In this document: piece by piece, positions 42,126-50,266 of the stretch
Layout of the letters: each line of letters starts with the position of its first letter
Position numbering within the stretch: position 1 is the stretch's first letter
NCBI GenBank assembly: GCA_964556895.1
Contig: CAZKYC010000001.1
Span: 1-64,000 of the forward strand
Length of the DNA: 64,000 bases
Direction: 5' to 3'
Origin: Hinthialibacter sp964556895
GTDB taxonomy: Bacteria; Hinthialibacterota; Hinthialibacteria; Hinthialibacterales; Hinthialibacteraceae
The notes under the pieces: generated by a model
What the model was told of the DNA's origin: nothing
The model's input: only the letters and a program-made list of their open reading frames with translations
Database searches by the model: none
Made by a program: the position numbers and the translations under genes

Positions 42126-42833
42126 TTCACAGGTCGTGTTTTCAAATTCGACTTTCTTTATCCACTCTAACACCGCATCCGCCAATACCGCATCAAGTCT
42201 TGACGCGCGCATCCCCATCTGGATCAGCAACGGCAGCCCCCACGGTCTTGATGCGATCACTTTGAGTGAAGCGCCAATGTTGGGAAAACCGTCTTGCCCG
42301 ATACAGCGAATCGCCTCTTCAGAAACCACTTCATCCGCGCCGTCTGAGATGGCTTTGATCCATGCGAAGCGTTCCCCGCGAGCCTTGGCGTGAATGGCGA
42401 CTGCGGCGGATTCCATGTCGACTAAGTCGGCGTTCAACCGCTGTCGAACATCGCGCTTACTTTCAGGGGTCAACAGTGGTGTATTGCTGCAATAGAGAAA
42501 ATGTGATTGGTTTACGGTAAAGCCCACGGTGTTTCCATCATTTGTGATGACAGAGCCGCCTTGATAACAGGTCCCAACTTCGATCTCATCATGCAGTGCG
42601 CCCGCCGCGCCAAACGAAAGCCAATACGAAACCGGATCGCTGCCAAGCGACTCGAGTTGGGCCTGCATGCGCGTTCGTCCCACTCCAGAGGCGATGAGGG
42701 TCAACTGTGCGCCGCCATACGGGCTGACGGTATGCACAACAGTACGCTTTGGAGCCAGCGGGGCGGTCCCCAACCGCTTACAGAGCGCTCGCGTCTCCAT
42801 CGGCATGGCCGCGCACAATACAATTCGGTCCAT
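42117..42833 (-). CDS. nucleoside phosphorylase / nucleosidase family protein
   Basis: From the ATG at 42833 (family-like MDRIVLCAAMPMETRALCKRL) the 238-residue protein shows a PNP/UDP phosphorylase fold: LTLIASGVGRTRMQAQLES, SFGAAGALHDEIEVGTCY, VDMESAAVAIHAKARG and IKAISDGADE with the catalytic Asp. It could be an MTA/SAH nucleosidase or an HpnG-type enzyme that releases adenine from adenosylhopane; no squalene or hopanoid genes are near, so this stays open. The longer frame upstream is not supported. It is convergent with the permease gene. Confidence 0.82.
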   Translation of the reverse strand: MDRIVLCAAMPMETRALCKRLGTAPLAPKRTVVHTVSPYGGAQLTLIASGVGRTRMQAQLESLGSDPVSYWLSFGAAGALHDEIEVGTCYQGGSVITNDGNTVGFTVNQSHFLYCSNTPLLTPESKRDVRQRLNADLVDMESAAVAIHAKARGERFAWIKAISDGADEVVSEEAIRCIGQDGFPNIGASLKVIASRPWGLPLLIQMGMRASRLDAVLADAVLEWIKKVEFENTTCESE

Positions 42834-42912
42834 GGCTTCAGACTTTACAAAACGTTGTTGAATGAATGATAAATAAAAACTACACTCATTTTTTCGAGTG
42901 AGATTGGCCGCT

Positions 42913-44376
42913 TTATTCGCCAAACGCCCACAAGGCGCTTTCTGTTCTGACAAAGAGGGCTTCGCCCGCGATCATTGGCGTGGCGAAGACGCCTTCGCCC
43001 AATTCGTTCGCGCCTAACACGTCTGGCTCAGCGCCCGTTGTAAACGAAGTGATCTTACCGCCCTGTGATGAGATATAAATACGGCCGTTCGCCGAGACGG
43101 GCGAGGCCGAATAATTCTCCTTGACGCCCAGGCGCTTGCGGTAGACTTCTTCGCCTGTCTTTGCGTCTAAACAGGTGACCACCCCGCCCGCTTTGCAGAG
43201 ATACACCAGGCCATCGACATAGATGCAAGACGGCATGTAGGGAATCGAGCGTTCGTATGTCCAGACCACTTCGTTCTTGCCCTTACCGTCAGATTTGACC
43301 GCCTTGATCGATGAGCGAACGTTTAGCGAAACCATGGTAATAAAGTTAGTTAGTTCGTCTTCAGACATTGAGTTGCTTTTGTCGCGGTCGACCCATAGAA
43401 TTACGCCTTCGGCGAGCATCTTGCCTTCCGGCAAGTCGGGGTCCATGACAATCATCACGTCATTGGGAATCTCTTCGGCAGTGACTAATTTGTCGCCGTT
43501 CTTGTCAAACTGTACATAATAGTCCCACGAAAAATAATTCACTTTCGAGTCAGACTCAGTCGCTGAGAGCGTACTGGCCAATAAATAGTCGCTCCCCACG
43601 ATTGGGATGGGAATCGCCGCGCCGAACCCATCCACCGTCCAGAGTTGGTTGCCTGAGAGCGGGTCGTATGAGGTGAGGCGCCCGCCGCCCAAGACAATGA
43701 GTTCGTCGCCCGAGTCTTTGCTCCACAATAGCGGCGTCGACCAGTTGGGGTTATACACTTCGCGCTTGGCCTTCCAGGCTTCTGTTCCGTCTTTTTTGTT
43801 CAGCGCTAAGAGATACGAGTCGCCGTCGAGGCTGTCGTGAATCAAATAGACGAAGTTCTTATACAGAACCGGCGAGGTCGCCGTTCCGTGCATGTTCATG
43901 GGGGTACGGACCGGCGTGGTCCAGACCTGGTTGCCGTGGTGGTCATAACACAACATGCCAAACGAACCAAAATAGATATACACCATGTTCTCATCAACGG
44001 CGGGCGACGAACTCGCCGGGCTGTTTTGGGGATGGTGAGGCTCGGCCTTGTCGACAGCGAAGGCTTTCTTCCAAATGGGGGCGCCCGTCTTGCGGTTGAT
44101 GCAAATGGTGATCAGTGACGACTCTTCAAACCCGGTGATGAATATCTTGTCGCCCCACATCACCGGCGACGATTGGCCCTTGGGCAGTTCGGCTTTCCAT
44201 CTCAGGTTTTTGTCTGCTCCAAATTCAATGGGCGGATTGGCGTTTTCAGCGACGCCGCTGCCGTTTGGCCCGCGAAAACGGTCCCACTGGCTGTTCGCAT
44301 TGACGGCCAAGCAAGCGGTCAAGGCGAAAACCGCCATGCCCCAAACTACATTTTGTGTACGAGAAAACATATTCAT
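42913..44376 (-). CDS. secreted PQQ-like beta-propeller protein with EF-hand pair
   Basis: The start at 44376 follows AAAGGACATGC and gives a signal peptide (ACLAVNANSQ) and WDRFRGPNGSGVAEN, the usual opening of secreted propellers of this group. Several propeller blades follow (SSPVMWGDKIFITGF, SSPAVDENMVYIYF, TSPVLYKNFVYLI). Between blades, around residues 285-300 and 325-340, lie two EF-hand loops (DKNGDKLVTAEE, DRDKSNSMSEDE), so a calcium-binding pair is inserted in the propeller. The PQQ cofactor itself is unlikely because the dehydrogenase motifs are missing. Role unknown; monocistronic. Confidence 0.85.
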   Translation of the reverse strand: MNMFSRTQNVVWGMAVFALTACLAVNANSQWDRFRGPNGSGVAENANPPIEFGADKNLRWKAELPKGQSSPVMWGDKIFITGFEESSLITICINRKTGAPIWKKAFAVDKAEPHHPQNSPASSSPAVDENMVYIYFGSFGMLCYDHHGNQVWTTPVRTPMNMHGTATSPVLYKNFVYLIHDSLDGDSYLLALNKKDGTEAWKAKREVYNPNWSTPLLWSKDSGDELIVLGGGRLTSYDPLSGNQLWTVDGFGAAIPIPIVGSDYLLASTLSATESDSKVNYFSWDYYVQFDKNGDKLVTAEEIPNDVMIVMDPDLPEGKMLAEGVILWVDRDKSNSMSEDELTNFITMVSLNVRSSIKAVKSDGKGKNEVVWTYERSIPYMPSCIYVDGLVYLCKAGGVVTCLDAKTGEEVYRKRLGVKENYSASPVSANGRIYISSQGGKITSFTTGAEPDVLGANELGEGVFATPMIAGEALFVRTESALWAFGE

Positions 44377-44486
44377 TGCATGTCCTTTAATGGTGAATGA
44401 TTTTAATAGTGAATTCGAAACGATAGAGTAATGGAATGATAAAGCAAGTCGTGATGAAGTCAAATTAAAATGATGATGAGAAGAGT

Positions 44487-45251
44487 TTACCCGGTCCCCC
44501 ACACGATCATTCGGGGTTGGGAAGCGTCAAACGCCTCGCCGTTGAAGTCGCCTAGAACGCCATCAACCTTGAGGTCAGCCGACGAGAGCATTTCGCAAAT
44601 ATCATCATACGAATAGAGCCTGACCGACTCGTGAAACGCCCGCGTCTCGCCGCCCCAGTTTTCGATCACGATCTCTTTTTCGACCCGTTCGCCGTCGCCT
44701 GAAAACGACCGCGTCTCGCGAATGAGATAGGCGCCGTGTTTGCGTTCGCTGGTCGGCTCAAAGTTGGCGCGAACATGGTCGGGGTTGAGGTAATCAATCA
44801 AATAGCGCCCGCCCGCTTTAAGCGCACGGCGAATCTCATGTAATACCTTCAGGTTTTCAACATTGGTTTTGAAATACCCGAATGAAGTAAAAAACATCAT
44901 AAGCGCGTCGATGCTGCCGTCGCGAAGCGGCAACATGCGCATGTCGCCGCGAAGATACCGCGCCCGCGGTTTTTCTGACTGGCCGAAGCGCAACAACGGG
45001 TACGAATAGTCAACCCCTGTCACATTCTCAAAACTCAGCCGTTTCAGCGCGCGGCTGTGCCGGCCATTGCCGCAGCATAAATCTAAAATTGCGTCTGTTG
45101 GTTTGAGAGCAAGCAGGTTGGCCGCCGCCAACGCTTCAATCCGGGCGCTGGCGTCGTCGCGATGAGAATAGACATCAAGGTAGATATCATTAAACCAGTC
45201 GCGCCACCATGCGTCAGTTTGTTTGGGTTGCGGTTGAGTCGCCATACTCAC
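44487..45251 (-). CDS. class I SAM-dependent methyltransferase
   Basis: The 254-residue protein (252 from the second Met) has the class I fold with motif I DAILDLCCGNGRHS, an acidic motif II (VTGVDYSY), GDMRMLPLRDGSIDAL and LKAGGRYLIDYLNPD. A second half of antiparallel strands follows, as in small-molecule methyltransferases that act on amines or carboxyls. It is cytosolic. No pathway neighbours identify the substrate. Nothing suggests an operon; the next gene upstream is divergent. Confidence 0.88.
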   Translation of the reverse strand: MSMATQPQPKQTDAWWRDWFNDIYLDVYSHRDDASARIEALAAANLLALKPTDAILDLCCGNGRHSRALKRLSFENVTGVDYSYPLLRFGQSEKPRARYLRGDMRMLPLRDGSIDALMMFFTSFGYFKTNVENLKVLHEIRRALKAGGRYLIDYLNPDHVRANFEPTSERKHGAYLIRETRSFSGDGERVEKEIVIENWGGETRAFHESVRLYSYDDICEMLSSADLKVDGVLGDFNGEAFDASQPRMIVWGTG

Positions 45252-45449
45252 GATGCGCTTTCGTATGCAGGGTGAGTTCTCAACCCACCCTCTTCAATGA
45301 TCTCAAGATAACAGTGTATCAAACGACGCCCCAAATGCCGACAGACGGCCAGCGCTTTTATCAAGAGCTACGCGAAAACTTGATTCAGGCTGCGCTTCAT
45401 CATAGGGTAGTGTTCACCAATTCAATAAATCTAGATCGTGCGAGGCGAA

Positions 45450-46703
45450 ATGATGAAACGAATGAAACTGGGTGTGATCGGCGGCGGGTTTATCGCCAAC
45501 TTTATGTCAGTCGCGATGGAGACGGTGCGCAATACAGAACTAGCGGGCATCTACGCGCCCGACGGCGCCGAGGCGTTGTCGAAATCGGCCCAGGAACGCG
45601 GGCTGGGCGACGCGGTGGTCTACCCCAACATCGCTGAACTCTGTAAAAACGTCGATGCGGTGGCGGTGTTCTGCCCCAACTTCGCCCGCATCGAAGTGAT
45701 CGAACAGGTTCGCGACGCCGTCAAAGCCGGGGCCGAACTCAAAGGCCTGATCTGTGAGAAGCCGCTGGCGCGAAACCTCGCCGAAGCCAAACAGGTGTTG
45801 GCCATCGTCGGCGAGATCGGCGTCCCGACGGCGTATTTCGAAAACCAGCTTCACATGAAGCCCATCATTCGCCAGATGGAGCAACTAGGCCCCCAACAAA
45901 AGACCATGGGGCCGCTCTCGCTCACCCGATGCAGCGAAGAACACGCCGGGCCTCACAGCGGCTGGTTCTGGGACCCGACCCGCCAGGGCGGCGGCGTACT
46001 CAGCGACATGGGCTGCCACTCCATCGCGGTCGGCTGGTATGTGTTAAACCCCATCGGCAAACCGCTGACCTTCATGGAACCGGTCAGCGTGTCATGCGAA
46101 GTGGGCCTGCTCAAATGGGGGCTGCCCAAATGGCGCGGCGTGTTAAAAGACAAATTTGGGCTGGACTATGAAACATGCCCCGCTGAAGATTTCGTCACCG
46201 GCATGATCACCTACCGCAATCCCGAAACCGGGCAACTCGCCAAGTCACAGTTCACCAACTCATGGATGTTTGAGAAACAGGGCTTGCGCCTGTTTATGGA
46301 CGGCATGGGGCCGGGCTACGCCTTCGAAGTCAATACTCTGGTCGCGCCGCTGACCATCTTCATCGGCGATGAAGCGGCTGAAGCCGCCGCCGACGCTGAA
46401 ACCGCGTTGGAGAAATCGACCTCCAGCCGCGGCCTGTTGGCGGTCCACCACAACGAAGCCGACGTGTATGGTTATAACGACGAACTGGTCGACGCTTCCG
46501 ATAGTTTCATGGCGGGCAAGAGCGCCAAACTCACGCTCGACTATGGCTATGAGATCGTCAAGCTGTGTATGGCGGCCTACATGGCGGCTGAAAAAGGCGT
46601 GACCCTCGACCTGACTGACCCCAAAGTGCAGGCCGAACTCGAGACCTATATCCCCGCCATTCAACAAGGCAACGGCGCTGATCAATTGTATGGCAAGAAA
46701 TAG
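45450..46703 (+). CDS. Gfo/Idh/MocA family oxidoreductase
   Basis: The ATG at 45450 follows CGAGGCGAA. The 417-residue protein has an N-terminal Rossmann fold (LGVIGGGFIANFM) and the family motif ICEKPLARNLAEAKQV (EKP lysine) at ~105-120. The C-terminal domain carries SDMGCHSIAVGWYVL with the catalytic His-containing helix. Such enzymes oxidise or reduce sugars and inositols with NAD(P). They are very numerous in Planctomycetota-like genomes. No signal peptide is present. Substrate unknown; single gene. Confidence 0.92.
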   Translation: MMKRMKLGVIGGGFIANFMSVAMETVRNTELAGIYAPDGAEALSKSAQERGLGDAVVYPNIAELCKNVDAVAVFCPNFARIEVIEQVRDAVKAGAELKGLICEKPLARNLAEAKQVLAIVGEIGVPTAYFENQLHMKPIIRQMEQLGPQQKTMGPLSLTRCSEEHAGPHSGWFWDPTRQGGGVLSDMGCHSIAVGWYVLNPIGKPLTFMEPVSVSCEVGLLKWGLPKWRGVLKDKFGLDYETCPAEDFVTGMITYRNPETGQLAKSQFTNSWMFEKQGLRLFMDGMGPGYAFEVNTLVAPLTIFIGDEAAEAAADAETALEKSTSSRGLLAVHHNEADVYGYNDELVDASDSFMAGKSAKLTLDYGYEIVKLCMAAYMAAEKGVTLDLTDPKVQAELETYIPAIQQGNGADQLYGKK

Positions 46704-46849
46704 GCGGCGGTTAACTGAAACCCTATCGCGTTATTGTTAGGGAGCCTGCCTTTCGCAGGCAGGTTCGCCAATTGGAGCGCGCGTGTCCACACGCGCATTG
46801 ACACTTCGGGTGCAGCACGCCGCACCTCTGCTTTATCCCTCAGTTTTTA

Positions 46850-46898
46850 GCCCCCCTTTGTAAGGGGGGATGTCCGCATCAGCGGACAGGGGGGATCA
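46850..46898. repeat. REP-like palindromic element A, copy 3
   Basis: GCCCCCCTTTGTAAGGGGGG, then ATGTCCGCATCAGCGGACA (itself a hairpin, TGTCCGC-ATCA-GCGGACA) and GGGGGGAT. It occupies the centre of the 287-bp gap between the oxidoreductase and hisA, which also contains CTGCCTTTCGCAGGCAGG (hairpin, 46747-46765) and no gene. Confidence 0.7.
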
Positions 46899-46990
46899 TT
46901 CGTTTTACCGCATCCGCCATCGCCCAAAACGCCGCCAAACTCTTCTGCTTCGGCGCCGCGGTAAAGTTGAGGAAGTTGGAGCAAGAGCAA

Positions 46991-47734
46991 TTACCCTTTC
47001 ACCGCTGCCGCCGCTTCTTCGATAGTGAATTTTTTTTCATAAAGCGCCTTGCCGACGATGACGCCGCTGATTGAGCCTTGCTCAAGCGAGTGGGCGAGTT
47101 TGACCACATTGCGAATGTCATCCAGCGAGCCGATTCCGCCCGAAGCGATTATCGGGAACGTAGACGCCGCCGCCATATCTTTCAGTTGCTCAAGATTGGG
47201 GCCGACCAGCGTGCCGTCGCGCGCAATGTCAGTGTAAATCACCGCGCAATACTCCAAGCCGTCAAATTCTTTCACCAGGTCAACCGCCTTCACCTGGCTG
47301 GTCTCGCGCCAGCCGCGGGTGGCGACCAACCCATCGCGGGCGTCGATGCCGAGAATGATGCGCCCCGGGTAGGCCTGGGCCGCTTCGCGGGCGAAGCCGG
47401 GCTTTTCTAACAACACACTGCCGAGAATGGCGCGGACCACACCCAGTTCGCCCAACACGCGGTGGACAGCCTCCATATCGCGCAAGCCGCCGCCCAGTTC
47501 GGTCGGGACCGACAGCGTCTCAACAATGGCGCGGATGGCGTCGCGGTTTTGCATGGCGCCGTCGCGGGCGCCGTCGAGGTCGACGATGTGGACAATATCG
47601 CCGCCGCCGTCCTGCCAGGTTTTGGCGAACTCAGCAGGGGTATTAGAATAAACCGTCTCTTGGTCATACTCGCCGCGCAACAAACGTACTGCATTGCCGC
47701 CGCGTAAATCAATGGCGGGAATCAAATCAATCAC
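46991..47734 (-). CDS. hisA: phosphoribosylformimino-AICAR-phosphate isomerase
   Basis: HisA catalyses the fourth step of histidine synthesis. The 247-residue TIM barrel starts at a GTG (GGAGGAGCCTTC before it) and has the family signatures: LIPAIDLRGGNAVRLLRG with the catalytic Asp9, ELGGGLRDMEAV, LGIDARDGLVATRGW and IYTDIARDGTLVGPN, then IIASGGIGSLDDI. The phosphate-binding glycines are intact in both halves. It is not in a his operon; it is coupled to plsY (GTGA overlap) and der instead. Confidence 0.95.
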   Translation of the reverse strand: MIDLIPAIDLRGGNAVRLLRGEYDQETVYSNTPAEFAKTWQDGGGDIVHIVDLDGARDGAMQNRDAIRAIVETLSVPTELGGGLRDMEAVHRVLGELGVVRAILGSVLLEKPGFAREAAQAYPGRIILGIDARDGLVATRGWRETSQVKAVDLVKEFDGLEYCAVIYTDIARDGTLVGPNLEQLKDMAAASTFPIIASGGIGSLDDIRNVVKLAHSLEQGSISGVIVGKALYEKKFTIEEAAAAVKG

Positions 47735-48363
47735 GAAGGCTCCTCCGTCTTGGGTTGGCCAATGCGCGGTTCCGTCCCCGCCCACAGGCGCAGAATGTTG
47801 GTTTTGTGTTTAATGATTACCATTGTTGCCGCGATGGTTGCGAAGATGGCGACTTCGACCGAAGGCGCATACTCGTTCTTCATCCAAAGAGCGACAAAGA
47901 TGCAGCCAACCAGAATCACCGCCCCGCTAATCGAGGCGATCGACATATACCGCGTAGTGAACAAGATGATGAGAAACAGGGTAAACGTAATCGCGAATGG
48001 AACCGGCGTCAGCGCAGCAAATACGCCCGCTGATGCGGCGACTCCCTTTCCGCCGCCTTTGAAGCCGAGAAAGATGGTCCAGTTGTGGCCCAGAATCGCG
48101 ACCAGCCCGGCAGCAATCGCCAGCCATTCGACGTTTGGAACTAGCATCCGTGCGATAATCACCGCCGCCGCGCCCTTGCCGATGTCGAAAGCGAAAACCG
48201 GCAGGCTCATCCACAGGCCAAGAACGCGCCAGGCGTTGGTGAAGCCCAGGTTGCCGCTGCCGACCGTGCGCAGGTCAACGCCTTTGGCCCACTTGCCCAT
48301 GTAATAGGCGGACGGGATCGAGCCGAGTAAGTAGGCGATGATGAGAGCAAGCGCGTCGTTCAT
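47731..48363 (-). CDS. plsY: glycerol-3-phosphate acyltransferase PlsY
   Basis: PlsY is the membrane enzyme that acylates glycerol 3-phosphate with acyl phosphate to begin phospholipid synthesis. The 210-residue protein has about six helices and all three conserved motifs: GSIPSAYYMGKW with VGSGNLGFTNAWRVLG, LGHNWTIFLGFKGGGKGVA, and a third near SIASISGAVILVG. Starts overlap by 4 bp with the der stop (ATGA) and the end overlaps hisA. An unusual acidic tail (IGQPKTEEPS) follows the last helix. Confidence 0.95.
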   Translation of the reverse strand: MNDALALIIAYLLGSIPSAYYMGKWAKGVDLRTVGSGNLGFTNAWRVLGLWMSLPVFAFDIGKGAAAVIIARMLVPNVEWLAIAAGLVAILGHNWTIFLGFKGGGKGVAASAGVFAALTPVPFAITFTLFLIILFTTRYMSIASISGAVILVGCIFVALWMKNEYAPSVEVAIFATIAATMVIIKHKTNILRLWAGTEPRIGQPKTEEPS

Positions 48364-49694
48364 TCCTGGTTCTTTTCCCGCTTGCGAAAATACAACCGCA
48401 GCGGCACCCCCTCCAACTGAAAGTGTTGATAGAGTTGGTTCATCAAATAGCGCTCATACGAAAAGTGAATCGCGCTGGGGTCGTTGACAAAGGCGAGAAA
48501 AGTCGGCGGCGCCGTACTCACCTGGGTCGAATAATACAACCGCGCCGGGCGCCCGTGATGTGACGGGGGCGGGTTTTGTGCGATGATGCGCTCCATCAGT
48601 TGGTTCAGCAAACTCGTCGACGCGCGAAACTGGTAGTTGGCGAGAATCTGCTCGACTTTGGGAAAAATACGATGCAAGCGCTGTTTGGTCATGGCTGAGA
48701 TAAATTCTAAAGGGGCGTATTGTAAAAACGGCAGGTCTTCGCGAATTTTCTTGGCAAACTCGCCCGCGCTTTTTTCGGTTTTGTTATCGATGGCGTCCCA
48801 TTTGTTGACGAGAATCATCGCGGCTTTCCCCGTATCTTTGGCGAGGCGAAACACTTTGGCGTCGGTCTCGGTCAGCCCTTCAACCCCATCGATGACCAAT
48901 AGCGCTAGGTCGCACCGTTCGAGCGCTTTTTCATTTCGTTTGAGGGCGTATCGTTCTAGCCCCTGGTTCATCTTGCCGCGGCGGCGGATGCCTGCGGTGT
49001 CGATCAATAAATATTTTTTTTCATTGACTTCGACAATTTCATCAACCGGGTCGCGGGTGGTGCCGCCGATGGGCGAGACAATGGCGCGTTCGCTGCCGCA
49101 GAGCGAGTTCAGTAAGGTTGACTTACCCACATTGGGCCGCCCCAGAATAGCGATGCCGGGCGGATCGTCTTCAAACTGCGCCTCGTTTTCAGGAATGCGA
49201 TTGACAATCTCATCTAACAGGTCGCCTACGCCCAGGCCATGAGTTGATGAGACAGGCAAAAACGCGTCAGCGCCCAATTCAAAAAACGAGGCCATCACTT
49301 CGTTTTCGGTTTTGGGATTATCGACCTTATTGATCGCGCACAAAATCGGTTTGTGAGAACGCCGCAATAAATTGAAAATCTCGTGATCCAGAGGTGTGGG
49401 GCCGTCGCGCCCGTCTAAAACAAAGACAATCAACACACATGCCTGAACCGCCCGTTCAATTTGGTTTTGAATCGCCTTTGAAAACGGGTCTTCGTCCGGC
49501 CCGAAAATTCCGCCGGTGTCAACCAACTCAAATGGCTTTCCGTTCCAGTCGGTTGGCCGGTATTTCAGGTCGCGGGTAACGCCCGGCTGATCGTCAACAA
49601 TCGCGTCGCGGCTGCCGATGATTCGGTTAAACAGCGTCGACTTGCCCACGTTGGGGCGTCCGACAATTGCGACCAGAGGTGGTTTTTTGGGCAT
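48360..49694 (-). CDS. der: ribosome-biogenesis GTPase Der (EngA)
   Basis: The 444-residue protein has two tandem Era-like GTPase domains followed by a KH-like domain, the unique layout of Der. First domain: GRPNVGKSTLFNRI, DQPGVTRD, DTGGI and NKVD; second domain: GRPNVGKSTLLNSL, PIGGTTRDPVDE, DTAGIRRRGKM and NKWD. Der binds the 50S subunit and is essential. It is the first gene of the der-plsY-hisA operon, all joined by 4-bp overlaps. Confidence 0.97.
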   Translation of the reverse strand: MPKKPPLVAIVGRPNVGKSTLFNRIIGSRDAIVDDQPGVTRDLKYRPTDWNGKPFELVDTGGIFGPDEDPFSKAIQNQIERAVQACVLIVFVLDGRDGPTPLDHEIFNLLRRSHKPILCAINKVDNPKTENEVMASFFELGADAFLPVSSTHGLGVGDLLDEIVNRIPENEAQFEDDPPGIAILGRPNVGKSTLLNSLCGSERAIVSPIGGTTRDPVDEIVEVNEKKYLLIDTAGIRRRGKMNQGLERYALKRNEKALERCDLALLVIDGVEGLTETDAKVFRLAKDTGKAAMILVNKWDAIDNKTEKSAGEFAKKIREDLPFLQYAPLEFISAMTKQRLHRIFPKVEQILANYQFRASTSLLNQLMERIIAQNPPPSHHGRPARLYYSTQVSTAPPTFLAFVNDPSAIHFSYERYLMNQLYQHFQLEGVPLRLYFRKREKNQE

Positions 49695-50266
49695 GCGCCT
49701 TACTCTTTCATTGAGACATAACCCGTAAGCTTGACTACGCCTCTCGTTTGTATATCAAGGCGTTTTCGTAAATAGCAATCAAGGCGCCTCGGCCTATCGA
49801 ACGAAAAAACATCCTGATAGAATGCCATACTCGATTGGTTATTTGTCTGGACCTTACAGAAATGTCTTTTCCTGACCTTGTGATCAAAAATCAACATTGA
49901 TTTTTAAACGATTGCGCTGCCGCCATGAATCCTACATTTTTGTAAGTACATAGGAATCAATCAATTGAGATTGTTTGAGTTATTGGCATGGCTTCTGCTT
50001 CTATTTTTTGAAATTCAGCCAATTCTCGCGGTCTAATTGGATTGTAACCGGTAAGTTGATAGGTTGAGAGTCTAACGCAATATATCTGAGAATGGTATCT
50101 ATTACCCGATCAGTGTTTGACAATGACCGAACCAATAACGTACCCACTGCAAGAGCCTTTCTTCATATTGATTACATCCGGTTGAGGGCCGGAACACGGA
50201 TTCACGCAATCGGCGCAAGCCGAACCAAGTATTCTATATCTCAACATTAGTAAGGAGAGCGGACAT
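49695..50266. other. glnA upstream region with long predicted leader
   Basis: The 572-bp gap contains the sigma-54-like site at 49984-49998 and, downstream of it, a ~257-nt region before the glnA start. This region contains a GNRA-type hairpin CGGC-GCAA-GCCG (50211-50222), a possible stem GGTTGAGGGCCGG, and the ribosome site AAGGAGAG. A minus-strand 65-codon frame at 49700-49897 has no support as a gene. A regulatory leader is possible but no known riboswitch is recognised. Confidence 0.45.
49984..49998 (+). promoter_or_regulatory. sigma-54 (RpoN)-type promoter of glnA
   Basis: TGGCATG-GCTT-CTGC matches the -24/-12 consensus with correct 12-bp spacing and two mismatches (T for C, C for T) outside the invariant GG and GC. 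Transcription would start near 50010. Sigma-54 control of glnA is classical in enteric bacteria. A sigma-70 start nearer the gene (TTGACA at 50117) may add to it. Confidence 0.65.

Noticed and set aside
42117..42833. Hopanoid biosynthesis (HpnG) assignment
   Set aside because: No squalene-hopene or other hpn genes are adjacent; the family alone does not decide the substrate.
42913..44376. PQQ-dependent dehydrogenase
   Set aside because: The propeller repeats are present but the catalytic motifs and heme domain of such dehydrogenases are not visible.
49700..49897. 65-codon minus-strand frame between der and glnA
   Set aside because: No ribosome site, no coding composition and no recognisable motif.
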